Origin: Candidatus Nitrospira kreftii | GTDB taxonomy: Bacteria; Nitrospirota; Nitrospiria; Nitrospirales; Nitrospiraceae | NCBI GenBank assembly: GCA_014058405.1 | Contig: CP047423.1 | Span: 3,518,501-3,582,500 of the forward strand | Reading direction: 5' to 3' | Length of the DNA: 64,000 nucleotides | In this document: positions 45,403 to 53,380 of the stretch, piece by piece | Numbering within the stretch: the stretch's first letter is position 1 | Layout: the number at the start of each line of letters is the position of its first letter | Notes under the pieces: generated by a model | The model's database searches: none | The model's input: the letters and a program-made list of their open reading frames with translations, nothing else | What the model was told of the DNA's origin: nothing | Position numbers and translations under genes: made by a program

Positions 45403-46721
45403 CAGTAGTGTCCGACAGGTTTGAGGGGGCTTGAGCTAAACAGCAGGGCTATCAAGGGGTTCATGAGCATTCAAGGTGTTACCGATTTGAATTCCAAATG
45501 CGCGATTTGCCAGTCTGCCGGGATTTTCCCGGGAGGTACTGATGCACGCTGGCAAACTTGTGTTCGCTCAAGTCATGGAGTGCGCGCCCTGGCATACCTT
45601 TCGGCGTCTGGTCCTGAAATATCGTGGCGATTTCAACATCCGCACGTTCAGTTGTCTGGACCAATTCCTGTGCATGGCATTCGCGCAGTTGACCTACCGG
45701 GAGAGTCTGCGCGATATCGACGCGTGTCTACGCGCACAGCCGACCAAGCTCTTTCACCTGGGTTTGCGCGGCAAGGTCAGTCGCAGCGCGCTGGCCGATG
45801 CCAACGAGTCTCGCAACTGGCGCATCCACTTCGAGTTCGCCCAAGCCCTTATTCGTATCGCCCGCGCTCTGTATGCCAAGGAGCCGCTCAGTGTGGAGCT
45901 GAAAGAAACGGTCTATGCGCTGGATGCCACCACCATCGACTTGTGCCTGACACTGTTTCCGTGGGCATCGTTTCGTGCCACCAAAGCAGCCGTCAAACTG
46001 CACACCTTGCTCGATGTACGCGGTGCGATTCCCGCGTTTATCCATATCAGCGACGGGAAACTGCACGACGTCAATGTGCTCGACCTGCTTATCCCCGAGC
46101 CCGGCGCCTTCTATGTGATGGACCGCGGCTACCTCGACTTTGAACGGTTGTATCGCCTGCATCAGGCTGGCAGTTTCTTCGTCACCCGCGCCAAGTCCAA
46201 CTTCAAGTGCAAGCGCCTCTACTCCCGCCCTGTCGATCGCAGCACCGGATTGCTCTGCGATCAGGACGTCGCGTTGACGGTGTTCTACTCCCAACAAAGC
46301 TATCCCACACGTTTGCGTCGCATACGCTATCGCGATGCCGAGGGCAGAGACCTCGTGTTCTTGACCAATCATATGACGTTGCCCGCTTTGACGGTGTGCG
46401 AACTGTACCGCCTGCGCTGGCAGGTCGAACTGTTCTTCAAGTGGATCAAGCAGCACTTGCGCATCAAACGTTTCTTCGGCACTTCTGAGAACGCGGTGAA
46501 AACGCAAGTATGGATCGCGGTGTCCGTGTACGTGCTCGTTGCCATCATTCGAAAGCGACTGGATCTCGATAGGTCGTTGCACTCCAGGCTCCAGATCTTG
46601 AGCGTCACCCCATTCGAGAAAGTGTCGCTACTTCAACTGCTTACCGACACCGAACCACCCACCGATCCGTTGGTCGACGGTAACCAACTGACTTTGCTAT
46701 GAATTCTGTCGGACACTAGTG
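45403..46721 (+). mobile_element. IS4-family insertion sequence with 9-bp target duplication
   Basis: The 1319-bp element has 16-bp terminal inverted repeats with one mismatch (left CAGTAGTGTCCGACAG, right CTGTCGGACACTAGTG). The target duplication ATCCGAGAT is at 45394-45402 and 46722-46730. It contains one intact transposase gene. Exact duplication and an intact frame indicate recent insertion. Confidence 0.9.
45542..46702 (+). CDS. IS4-family transposase
   Basis: The 386-residue transposase has the IS4 DDE core: ALDATTIDLCLTLF (first D), FYVMDRGYLDFERL (second D), and YRLRWQVELFFKWIKQHLRIK, which is the Y-x-R-x-E-x-K signature with the catalytic E. The N-terminal FNIRTFSCLDQFLCMAFAQLTYRESLRDI region is typical of the DUF4372-containing group. 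GGAGGTACTG precedes the ATG. It fills nearly the whole element. Confidence 0.95.
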   Translation: MHAGKLVFAQVMECAPWHTFRRLVLKYRGDFNIRTFSCLDQFLCMAFAQLTYRESLRDIDACLRAQPTKLFHLGLRGKVSRSALADANESRNWRIHFEFAQALIRIARALYAKEPLSVELKETVYALDATTIDLCLTLFPWASFRATKAAVKLHTLLDVRGAIPAFIHISDGKLHDVNVLDLLIPEPGAFYVMDRGYLDFERLYRLHQAGSFFVTRAKSNFKCKRLYSRPVDRSTGLLCDQDVALTVFYSQQSYPTRLRRIRYRDAEGRDLVFLTNHMTLPALTVCELYRLRWQVELFFKWIKQHLRIKRFFGTSENAVKTQVWIAVSVYVLVAIIRKRLDLDRSLHSRLQILSVTPFEKVSLLQLLTDTEPPTDPLVDGNQLTLL

Positions 46722-46965
46722 ATCCGAGATATCTACCGTAGCTACGCCACAGAAATGGCATTTGGCATCCCGCTTAGTCCAGAAGCCTTATTAGCAGGAC
46801 AGCCACAAACACAGTACTCTCACGTCCGAGCGCTAATAGAGAGTACTGAAGGAGGAAGTCACAGATTCATTTCCGAAGGCACATACACTCGTCAGCAGAT
46901 ACAGGTACCTCCAGGCATCATGCAGAGTGCGATCGCAGATTCTAGAACCTTTGAGGGGTGGCGAC

Positions 46966-47166
46966 ATGGCACCGGATAAAACCGATTCATCAACACATAT
47001 TGCATTTGTAGATGGAACATCATCTGCTTCGGGGCAACCTATAGTTGAAACCACCGCCCCCTCTAACAACCTAGCTAGCATAATGGCGAACTGGGCCATT
47101 ATCGTTCCGTCTTTGATCGTACCACCAATTGATCCCGAGTCCGGGGATGGAAGAAAAGGCGACTAG
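46966..47166 (+). CDS. small hypothetical protein following the protease remnant
   Basis: The 66-residue frame (MAPDKTDSSTHIAF, then NLASIMANWAIIVPSLIVPPIDP) overlaps the end of the protease-like gene by 14 bp and has GAGGGG upstream of the ATG. The overlap suggests it was the second gene of that operon. A short hydrophobic segment is the only feature seen. With the upstream gene broken it may no longer be expressed. Confidence 0.45.
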   Translation: MAPDKTDSSTHIAFVDGTSSASGQPIVETTAPSNNLASIMANWAIIVPSLIVPPIDPESGDGRKGD

Positions 47167-47283
47167 AGTCTTTTCTGAACTCACTCGCGTCTAAAACTCT
47201 CGCGATATAAGAGGGGTCGGGATTCTTCTTAAATTGGTGCGCGCATGCCACCTCTACTCCCTCGGCATACCGCTAGTCACGAT

Positions 47284-47485
47284 CAGACAAACCGCTCACG
47301 TTCTGCCGGAGTTGGAACGCGACAGGTGGCCGCTCGACCCATCCACTGATACCGGTGACGCGCGACAAAGTCATAGACCACATCGCGGATTCGGGCAGGT
47401 ACCAGCACGCAGAGGTAATACAGGGGCCACCATCGGAAGAGCTGTCGGATCACCCTCAACGCCGCAGCGGACTTGGTCTAGACAT
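47284..47485 (-). pseudogene. 3' fragment of a DCC-family oxidoreductase gene
   Basis: On the minus strand the frame reads LRVIRQLFRWWPLYYLC, then RDVVYDFVARHRYQW and CRVPTPAERERFV before a stop. This is close to the C-terminal ~65 residues of the intact gene at 52908-53345. Similarity continues past the stop codon for about 50 bp, including a GGGGTCGGGA motif (47215 and 52842). The N-terminal thiol motif is missing. Confidence 0.75.
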
Positions 47486-47760
47486 GGGTGATAAGTCCAT
47501 AGTCATGCCTGCAATTTCTCAAACGAGTGTGGATTGAATTGGAAGCAGCGGAGCCGTTTGGCGCGGGGGACCTGGCAAGACGAGTGGAGGAGATGCAGAA
47601 TGTCCCTCTTCTTTTCCCTCGGGCTTCTCAAGTTGCTGAGCTCCGTGCTATTAGGATCGTGGTTCGATGAATCCGGCGAGCCCTTGCATGCCTCACTACA
47701 GCATGCAGGGCACGGCGCTTGGCACCACCTCTAACACTGAGCATTAGGGAGATTCAGTGT

Positions 47761-48819
47761 ATGGCTATCATGTTCCCTGTGAAAATATTCACTGGCCGGC
47801 TTTGCTCAATCGTTGTCATTGGTGTTCTGGTTGTTTCCGGCTGCTCAGCCAGTTCAAAGAAGGATCCGGAGGCGATCTACCGCGACGCGGTGTTGCTCGC
47901 CAATACTGGTCGATATGAAGAGGCTGCTCACATGTGGAAGAAAGCCGCCGAACTTGGACACCGCAAAGCGATGAGCGACTTGGGTGCGTTATACAGCAAC
48001 GGTCTCGGAGTGTCTGAAGATTGGGAGGAGGCGGTCAAATGGTGGACCAAGGCTGTTCAGGCTGGTGATTCGGAATCTCTTTACAATGTTGGCGTCTACC
48101 ACTACAAGCAAGGCAAATTCAGCCAGGCGTTTTTGTGGTTTCATGAAGCAGCCACTCGAGGGATTGCTACAGGAATGATGCGCGTAGGATCGATGCACAT
48201 GAGAGGCGAGGGTGTGCCTGCGGACAGTGAAGAAGGATTGCGTTGGGTTCGCGCCGCTGCCAAGGCTGGTCTTCCTGCCGCACAAACCCTACTGGATCTC
48301 CATGCACGCGACGGTCAGGCTCTCAAAGACTCGGACATGCCGTACGTAATTTCGATTGATACATGGCAACGGCTCTTGCCCCATATGTTGGACGGCAACA
48401 CGCAAGCAGCAGTTAGCCTCTTTACCAACGTTTCAATTGATCATGCTTGCGGAGACACGGCCATCACCACACATAGTCCTTCGCTTGCAGCACAACAACT
48501 CGGCTCCTTACTCCAGTGCTCTGTCGGGGCCGTCGCGAGCAAAGACCTGCCGCCCAACACCGAACGTTTACGCGCAGCGACTGTTGGAATTCTTCTTCAG
48601 AGATACGGTCTTGAGTTATGGAAGCCACAACTCTGGACCGATGAGGCCGGGAAGAAGGTGTCGGCCCTTCGCTCGAACTACGACAAAGCAGCAACGATCC
48701 GACACAACCTAGCAAACAACCACTGGGCGGCTATCTTCACCACTTCATATCAGAACCTCCTGCAAGCTGCACAAGGAAGCAACGCCCCCGTCCCAGACTA
48801 TTATGCGAAGGGTTGGTAA
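47761..48819 (+). CDS. Sel1-repeat lipoprotein
   Basis: The start at ATG 47761 has AGGGAG upstream; a longer frame starts at 47719. The 352-residue product has a lipoprotein signal with lipobox VVSGC. About four Sel1-like repeats follow (residues ~35-185), for example AAHMWKKAAELGHRKAMSDLGALYSNGLGVSED and ALYSN/MHMRGEGVP variants. A non-repeat C-terminal domain of ~165 residues has several cysteines. Sel1 repeats are protein-interaction solenoids. No partner is evident; genes either side are mobile or decayed. Confidence 0.8.
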   Translation: MAIMFPVKIFTGRLCSIVVIGVLVVSGCSASSKKDPEAIYRDAVLLANTGRYEEAAHMWKKAAELGHRKAMSDLGALYSNGLGVSEDWEEAVKWWTKAVQAGDSESLYNVGVYHYKQGKFSQAFLWFHEAATRGIATGMMRVGSMHMRGEGVPADSEEGLRWVRAAAKAGLPAAQTLLDLHARDGQALKDSDMPYVISIDTWQRLLPHMLDGNTQAAVSLFTNVSIDHACGDTAITTHSPSLAAQQLGSLLQCSVGAVASKDLPPNTERLRAATVGILLQRYGLELWKPQLWTDEAGKKVSALRSNYDKAATIRHNLANNHWAAIFTTSYQNLLQAAQGSNAPVPDYYAKGW

Positions 48820-49107
48820 CATCACTCTGATACCACTCCCCTACTACCCACGGCTTGGCCTCATCGAGCACGCTGCAATTGGTCAGATAACGAGACTGTG
48901 GAATCAATATTAGGGGTCGCATGACTAAAAACGGTATCCGACCCCTTAACTTTGCGAACATTCTCAAAACAACATGCCGAATAAGCAGGCCTGGCACAGG
49001 GATTCACCTGCACACACCCCCCATGCTGAATTGCAAGACGCGACTCCAATTCTAGAAACTGAATTTGATTAACGTTTATGTTTCCTTATTTAAAGCGGGG
49101 GCTAATT
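48820..49107. other. intergenic with an imperfect inverted repeat
   Basis: No gene is seen. Positions 48910-48951 carry AGGGGTCG ... CGACCCCT, an inverted repeat around an AT-rich centre. Its GGGGTCGG core also occurs beside both DCC copies (47215 and 52842), so it may be a small dispersed element. Confidence 0.4.
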
Positions 49108-49230
49108 TTACTCTGCTTCAGGCGAACAGGCGGGGCCTAGCGCACTAGTGAGAAATGACTTTCTATGTTCACTAATCGTCTGGACGATATTCTGCAGAAG
49201 TGACCTTCCCCCAGTTTCATGGACACCAGG

Positions 49231-50094
49231 CTACGCGACTGCGGCCCTTGCTTCGTACTCGGCCGGGGAGTCATAGCCGAGGGTCGAGTGCCGACGCGTC
49301 CGATTGTAGAACACCTCGATGTATTCGAAAATGTCCTGTTTCGCTTCCGCTCGTGTGGCATAGTGCCGATGGTACACGAGTTCCTGCTTCAATGTTCCGA
49401 AGAAGCTCTCGACACAGGCGTTGTCCCAGCAATTGCCGGTGCGGCTCATACTGGCTGTGATGCCATGCGTGGTGAGCAACTGCTGGTAGGCCTCTGCCGC
49501 ATATTGACTCCCGCGATCGGAGTGATGCAGGAGTCCTGCTGTGGGCTGCCGCGTGGCGAGCGCCATGCGGAGGGCCTGTTCGGTTAAATCTCCGGTCAAG
49601 CGCGGGCCCATCGCCCAGCCGATGACGGCACGCGAGTACAGATCCAGCAGCACGGCCAGATACAGCCAGCCCTCCATTGTCCAGACGTAGGTGATATCGC
49701 CTGCCCAGACCTGGTTGGGCTGGGGCACCCTGAACTGGCGGTCAAGCGTGTTAGCCGCCACGGGCAAGCCGTGCGACGAGTATGTGGTAGCCCGCCACTT
49801 CTTCACGGTCTTGGCCCGGAGGCCATTGTGACGCATTAGCCGCGCCACGCGATGCTCTCCCACCCGGTGACCCTGTTTGCGGAGCGCCCGCCAAATACTC
49901 GGACTGCCGTAGGTCTGGCGACTGTCCTGATGGAGCACGCGGATTGTGACCAGGAGCGTCCGATTGGCGACCGCCTGCCGACTCTCAGGACGTCCGCGCC
50001 ACGCATAATACCCCGCAGGGGAGACCGCCAGTGCTCGGCACATGAGGCGGATCGGATAGCGACGGTCGTGCTCCTGGATCGCGCGGTATCTCAT
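49231..50094 (-). CDS. IS3-family transposase orfB (DDE integrase domain)
   Basis: The 287-residue protein contains the N-terminal HTH_21-type segment (YPIRLMCRALAVSPAGYYAW, TYGSPSIWRALRKQGHRVG). The rve integrase core follows with GDITYVWT (first D), LLHHSDRGSQYA (second D) and NACVESFFGTLKQELV (E). Its ATG overlaps the orfA stop as ATGA, so coupling or frameshifting can produce OrfB or an OrfAB fusion. Confidence 0.95.
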   Translation of the reverse strand: MRYRAIQEHDRRYPIRLMCRALAVSPAGYYAWRGRPESRQAVANRTLLVTIRVLHQDSRQTYGSPSIWRALRKQGHRVGEHRVARLMRHNGLRAKTVKKWRATTYSSHGLPVAANTLDRQFRVPQPNQVWAGDITYVWTMEGWLYLAVLLDLYSRAVIGWAMGPRLTGDLTEQALRMALATRQPTAGLLHHSDRGSQYAAEAYQQLLTTHGITASMSRTGNCWDNACVESFFGTLKQELVYHRHYATRAEAKQDIFEYIEVFYNRTRRHSTLGYDSPAEYEARAAVA

Positions 50095-50405
50095 TGGGAC
50101 TCCCTCGCGAAGAACGCCGCCGCACGTTTTAAAAAATCCCGCTCCTGCTTCAGGACGGCATTTTCACGCCGCAGTCGGGCCAGTTCGGCCTCCTCAGCTC
50201 GGAGGTCCTGCCGCGTCCTTCCACGCTCCTCTGCCTGCTGCTGCTCCGCCCGCCAGCGGTAGAGCAGATGGTCGGCAATGCCCAGATCTCTGGCTACGTG
50301 TGCAACCGGTCGTGCCGAGTCTCGGACCAACCGCACTGCTTCTGTCTTAAACTCTTCCGTATACTGCCGTCTGGTCTTGGTGCTCATGCTGCCCTCCAAT
50401 TTCAT
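50091..50405 (-). CDS. IS3-family transposase orfA
   Basis: The ~104-residue protein has the HTH_Tnp_1 domain (RQYTEEFKTEAVRLVRDSARPVAHVARDLGIADHLLYRW). A leucine-zipper-like coil follows (EEAELARLRRENAVLKQERDFLKRAAAFFA). ATG 50405 lies behind AAGGAGGAG; a second ATG at 50387 is possible. It binds the terminal repeats for orfB. Confidence 0.93.
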   Translation of the reverse strand: MKLEGSMSTKTRRQYTEEFKTEAVRLVRDSARPVAHVARDLGIADHLLYRWRAEQQQAEERGRTRQDLRAEEAELARLRRENAVLKQERDFLKRAAAFFARESQ

Positions 50406-52119
50406 CAAACTCCTCCTTATACAGGTGTCTGTGAAATCGGGGGAAGGTCAGAAGAGACCGGAATCCGGTGAAGTCAACTTTGTCTGCGTTTGGCCTGATC
50501 ACTTTATGGGCGAACACCTTCTTGCCATAGTGCTTATGAGGATCTAAGCTGTTTCCTTCGTTAAAAGTTTTTCCTTCAATTATGGTCTCTTTAATCCGAG
50601 CCTCGAACAAGTCTTCTATTTTTGATGACGTCACTCCTTCTTGGAGTGGTGTCGGCACAGCATATAGGTTCTTGTACACGTACGTGAATGGTTCAGTACC
50701 GGTCGGCTTGACCTTCGAAATGTTGGCTATCACACTCCGAATTCCTTTACACCCTTCATCATTGTCATAAATCACAATCACTGGTTGAGCCAAGCCAGGC
50801 CCTGAAAATCGTGCCACCTCCTTAGGATAATCCTTGATGAAATTACAAAGTACCGCACTGCCACCATCCTTCAGACCGAGAATCCTTGCAGTACTTGTCC
50901 TTGGGTACTTGTAAATTCGAATCTTGAGCCTTGTCTTCCCAGCCCCCGCAAGCTCAGCTAGTTCAGGAAACTCACTTGCCAAGCTCACAATCGCATGAGT
51001 GAGATAGACATTGTCAGTTTCGCCCTCGCAAATGAGCACTGGCGCGGATGCCGCGTAGAAGGTGCTGTAGAAGAGGAACCGTCGGTAGGTGGCCTTAAGT
51101 GAGGCCGAATATTCGTCGGTACGTGAGTGGTTGAAACACTCAACACTGTCTACGAAGCCCAGCATGCCGTGTAGCTCATTCAGAGTGCCTGGGCGTTTTT
51201 CAAGGACAACTTTTTTATCTCTCGTGACTGGACCTAGAATCTCAAATTGCCCTGTAGTCACAAGTCTGTGCACCATGGCCCTTATGTTGTGGCGGTACTC
51301 CCTGGCCACATTGATTTTCTTATTCACAACAAGCCCCGTCACGTTCTGGCGCGAATCACGATACATCATGCGGGTTTTCTTTGAGTTGACCCGAAATCCA
51401 GTCCGTTCAATTACCTGTTTTAGAGGTTCACCGGGCAGCCACAAATGGGCCCGATCTGCGCTGATAGCAGACGGACCTGCAATTTGAAACGGGAAATCCT
51501 TCTTGTTGGTGGAAAAGGTGAGGTCATCTGCATATCGTGAATAGGTGCAGCCACACTCGGAAGCCAACTTGACCAGACGCATATCAAGCACATGTGTGAC
51601 AAGGTTCGAGATAATGGGCGAACACGGACTACCTTGTGGTAGTGAATTCTCGTGGCATGAGATCTGGGCAATGACAGTGGCAACCCGTTCCTGAAGCATG
51701 AAGTCTCTGTTCCTGAGAAAGTACCCCCGGACCCTGCCAAAGTTGATTGATGGGAAGAAATCTTCCAAGTCAATATTAAAGACCCAACGTCGGTTCCGAT
51801 GATGTTTTGCGTTGGTGATAATCGACCGATCCCGTTTAAAGCCATGGGCAATCTGATCCTTGCGCTTGGCACTAGCATTGATCTCGTCGTGGCAATCCTG
51901 AAGTAAGTCGGATAACCTCCGCTGAAGGAGCTTTAGCCTCTCAACAGGTGCCTGGATCGTGCGCTGCCCGCCGCTTCGCTTGGGGATCTGGAACGTTGTG
52001 TATTTATATTCCGAAGGCTGCTTATAGAGAAGGTAGGATATGGCCTTCGGTTTGAAACCTAGGAGGGTTGCTAAATCGCTGATGGATGTTGCCGCCTTTA
52101 GGCCGGCCAACCTCGACAT
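50347..52119 (-). CDS. retron reverse transcriptase fused to a TOPRIM domain (type I-C-like), 3' end altered by IS3
   Basis: The 590-residue frame starts at ATG 52119. The retron RT part (1-~350) has all hallmarks: NAKHH at 103-107 (NAxxH), DLEDFFPSINF, SLPQGSPCSPIISN, YADD at 196-199 and NVTGL at 259-263 (VTG motif). From ~360 a TOPRIM domain follows with ICEGETDN (E365) and IVIYDNDEG (D452, D454). An RT-TOPRIM fusion is the arrangement of retron Ec67, an antiphage type. Residues 1-556 are native; the rest is read from the IS3 end. Skipping the IS restores a 585-residue protein ending at 49108. A matching msr-msd RNA lies just upstream. Confidence 0.92.
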   Translation of the reverse strand: MSRLAGLKAATSISDLATLLGFKPKAISYLLYKQPSEYKYTTFQIPKRSGGQRTIQAPVERLKLLQRRLSDLLQDCHDEINASAKRKDQIAHGFKRDRSIITNAKHHRNRRWVFNIDLEDFFPSINFGRVRGYFLRNRDFMLQERVATVIAQISCHENSLPQGSPCSPIISNLVTHVLDMRLVKLASECGCTYSRYADDLTFSTNKKDFPFQIAGPSAISADRAHLWLPGEPLKQVIERTGFRVNSKKTRMMYRDSRQNVTGLVVNKKINVAREYRHNIRAMVHRLVTTGQFEILGPVTRDKKVVLEKRPGTLNELHGMLGFVDSVECFNHSRTDEYSASLKATYRRFLFYSTFYAASAPVLICEGETDNVYLTHAIVSLASEFPELAELAGAGKTRLKIRIYKYPRTSTARILGLKDGGSAVLCNFIKDYPKEVARFSGPGLAQPVIVIYDNDEGCKGIRSVIANISKVKPTGTEPFTYVYKNLYAVPTPLQEGVTSSKIEDLFEARIKETIIEGKTFNEGNSLDPHKHYGKKVFAHKVIRPNADKVDFTGFRSLLTFPRFHRHLYKEEFDEIGGQHEHQDQTAVYGRV

Positions 52120-52142
52120 GCTTTTCTAGAGTAATGAAGGGT

Positions 52143-52288
52143 GACGCACCGGTACTCCTACGCGATAGACACGCGAGACACAAGATACACTGCACCCCAT
52201 GCGAAGTGTGGCGCACACGGTGAGCAGCATAGCCTTTTACATTTCTTTCAAATGCCACGAAACATGGCACAAAATCTACCGGTGCGTC
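52143..52288 (-). ncRNA. retron msr-msd non-coding RNA
   Basis: Directly upstream of the RT gene, on its strand, a perfect 12-base inverted repeat GACGCACCGGTA (52288-52277) and TACCGGTGCGTC (52154-52143) brackets ~120 bases, as a1 and a2 do in retrons. The base after a1 is G, the expected branch residue. Two short msr hairpins follow: TGCCA-TGTTTCG-TGGCA and CATTT-GAAAG-AAATG. The remaining ~70 bases, with further pairing such as GTGTG-CGC-CACAC, would be msd. A TATAGT box ends about ten bases before a1. Exact ends are inferred. Confidence 0.8.
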
Positions 52289-52555
52289 TGGCGTAACTAT
52301 AGCACAGCTATTGGTACCGAGCCATGCGTACCAAGCGTCAGGAATCGAGCTAATGGCAAGAGTCTGTTCATGAAGTCGGTTCTTGACTTTGTCCTTTCGC
52401 AAAACAAATGGAAGCGTCGGCGACTTGCAGGTTCAGACCTCGTCTCATACACATCGCTCCTTCAATGCTGCCAATAAGGGGTCTCTTTAACCTGCCGCGT
52501 ACATCCCCCACACCTTTCAGAGGAACAATACATGCAGCTCGTCTAGGGTCCCCCA

Positions 52556-52830
52556 GCTTTCGTCGTCCGTCACGCAATCACGACGGCGCTGACAAGCATG
52601 AGCGGAGCAAGGAGAAACGGCGCGCCGGGGAACTCCGGAGTAGTGCTGAGTGTTGAGAGCGGAGTTGGCTTGAATGAAGTACGCAAAGGTTTGTGTGAAG
52701 AGCATCGGCCCGATGAGGCCGGTCACACCGTTGATCCTGGCGATGGTGCTCTGCAGCTGACACTATTCCGTACTGTTGACCCAGCGTGTCATGAGGACTT
52801 GCGCGCAGGACCGGCAAGGCCCCAGAAGGT
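52556..52830 (-). pseudogene. 3' fragment of an MFS transporter gene
   Basis: The minus strand reads ARINGVTGLIGPMLFTQTFAYFIQ, matching IASINGVTGLIGPTLFTQTFAFFIR near the end of the intact transporter at 54463-55731. DNA similarity spans roughly 275 bp but contains stops and frameshifts. It lies next to the intact DCC gene, about 1.9 kb from its parent, in the same orientation. Confidence 0.75.
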
Positions 52831-52907
52831 GTCTATAAGGGGTCGGGAGTCTTTCTAATTGGCGCGCGTATGCCACCTCTACTCCCTCGCCATACCACTC
52901 GTCATCA

Positions 52908-53345
52908 TCAGACAAATCGGTCACGTTCTGCCTGAGTCGGAACGCGACAGGTAGCCGCTCGGCCCATCCACTGATACCGGTGACGCGCCACAAAATCATA
53001 GGCCACATCGCGGAGAGGAGCTGGCACCAGCATACAGACGTAATACAGAGGCCACCACCGGGAGAGTTGTCGCAGCACCCTTAGAGCCGCAGTGGACTTG
53101 GTATAGACATGGCCCACCTCCAGCAAGAGGAAGCTCTGATAGTCAGTAGCGGGCAAGTTCAGATCATGGAGGATGCGTTGCGCCTGCTCGGACTGGAGTG
53201 TCCCGAACTTGAACTTCCCGTCCGGATCATGGGTAATGGTCACAGTCACCCAGGCATTGCACCAATTGCAGACCCCATCGAAGAGAATCAGCCGCTCGTA
53301 TTTGGTCCATTCATGCGCGGAGGGATCGAGCTGATAGTTCATCAA
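52908..53345 (-). CDS. DCC-family thiol-disulfide oxidoreductase
   Basis: The 145-residue protein has the family signature near its N-terminus, ILFDGVCNWCNAWV, with a C-x2-C redox pair. SEQAQRILHDLNLP, STAALRVLRQL and WPLYYVCMLVPAPLRDVAYDFVARHRYQWMG follow, all standard for DUF393/DCC proteins. These thioredoxin-like proteins are thought to reduce or exchange disulfides; substrates are unknown. Two adjacent ATGs mark the start. A decayed copy lies at 47284-47485. Confidence 0.85.
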   Translation of the reverse strand: MMNYQLDPSAHEWTKYERLILFDGVCNWCNAWVTVTITHDPDGKFKFGTLQSEQAQRILHDLNLPATDYQSFLLLEVGHVYTKSTAALRVLRQLSRWWPLYYVCMLVPAPLRDVAYDFVARHRYQWMGRAATCRVPTQAERDRFV

Positions 53346-53380
53346 CCGCCTCGCGTAGGACCTCTGGACGAGAAGCTGCT

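Larger units (their letters stand above)
44755..46979 (+). pseudogene. serine dehydrogenase proteinase-like (ClpP-fold) gene, 5'-truncated and IS-interrupted
   Basis: The frame reads EVLDFFAQHLDGIGTPEVISLFLHTRGGST from the repeat edge and continues to 45402. It includes the ClpP-type core with likely nucleophile KAHSAGTLM and the GPIDPSVNGPLNP loop. An IS4-family element sits at 45403-46721. If the IS and one 9-bp target copy (46722-46730) are removed, the frame joins exactly (AIIRDIYRSYATEMAFGIP) and ends at 46979. The family (SDH_sah) comprises membrane-associated serine proteases. The missing start and the insertion make it inactive in this genome. Confidence 0.8.
49201..50450 (-). mobile_element. 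IS3-family insertion sequence inserted in the retron reverse transcriptase
   Basis: The 1250-bp element is bounded by ~27-bp inverted repeats beginning TGACCTTCCCCC at the left end, with its complement GGGGGAAGGTCA at the right. It is flanked by a 4-bp direct duplication, GAAG (49197-49200 and 50451-50454). It encodes orfA and orfB on the minus strand. Both frames are intact, so it may still be active. Confidence 0.92.

Noticed and set aside
45728..46582. 284-codon frame opposite the IS4 transposase
   Set aside because: It is a shadow of a GC-rich gene with no start signal; the transposase on the other strand carries the full DDE signature.
52022..52402. 126-codon minus-strand frame upstream of the retron RT
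   Set aside because: It overlaps the RT start in another frame and covers the msr-msd region. Its protein has no family features, and the RNA structure explains the sequence better.
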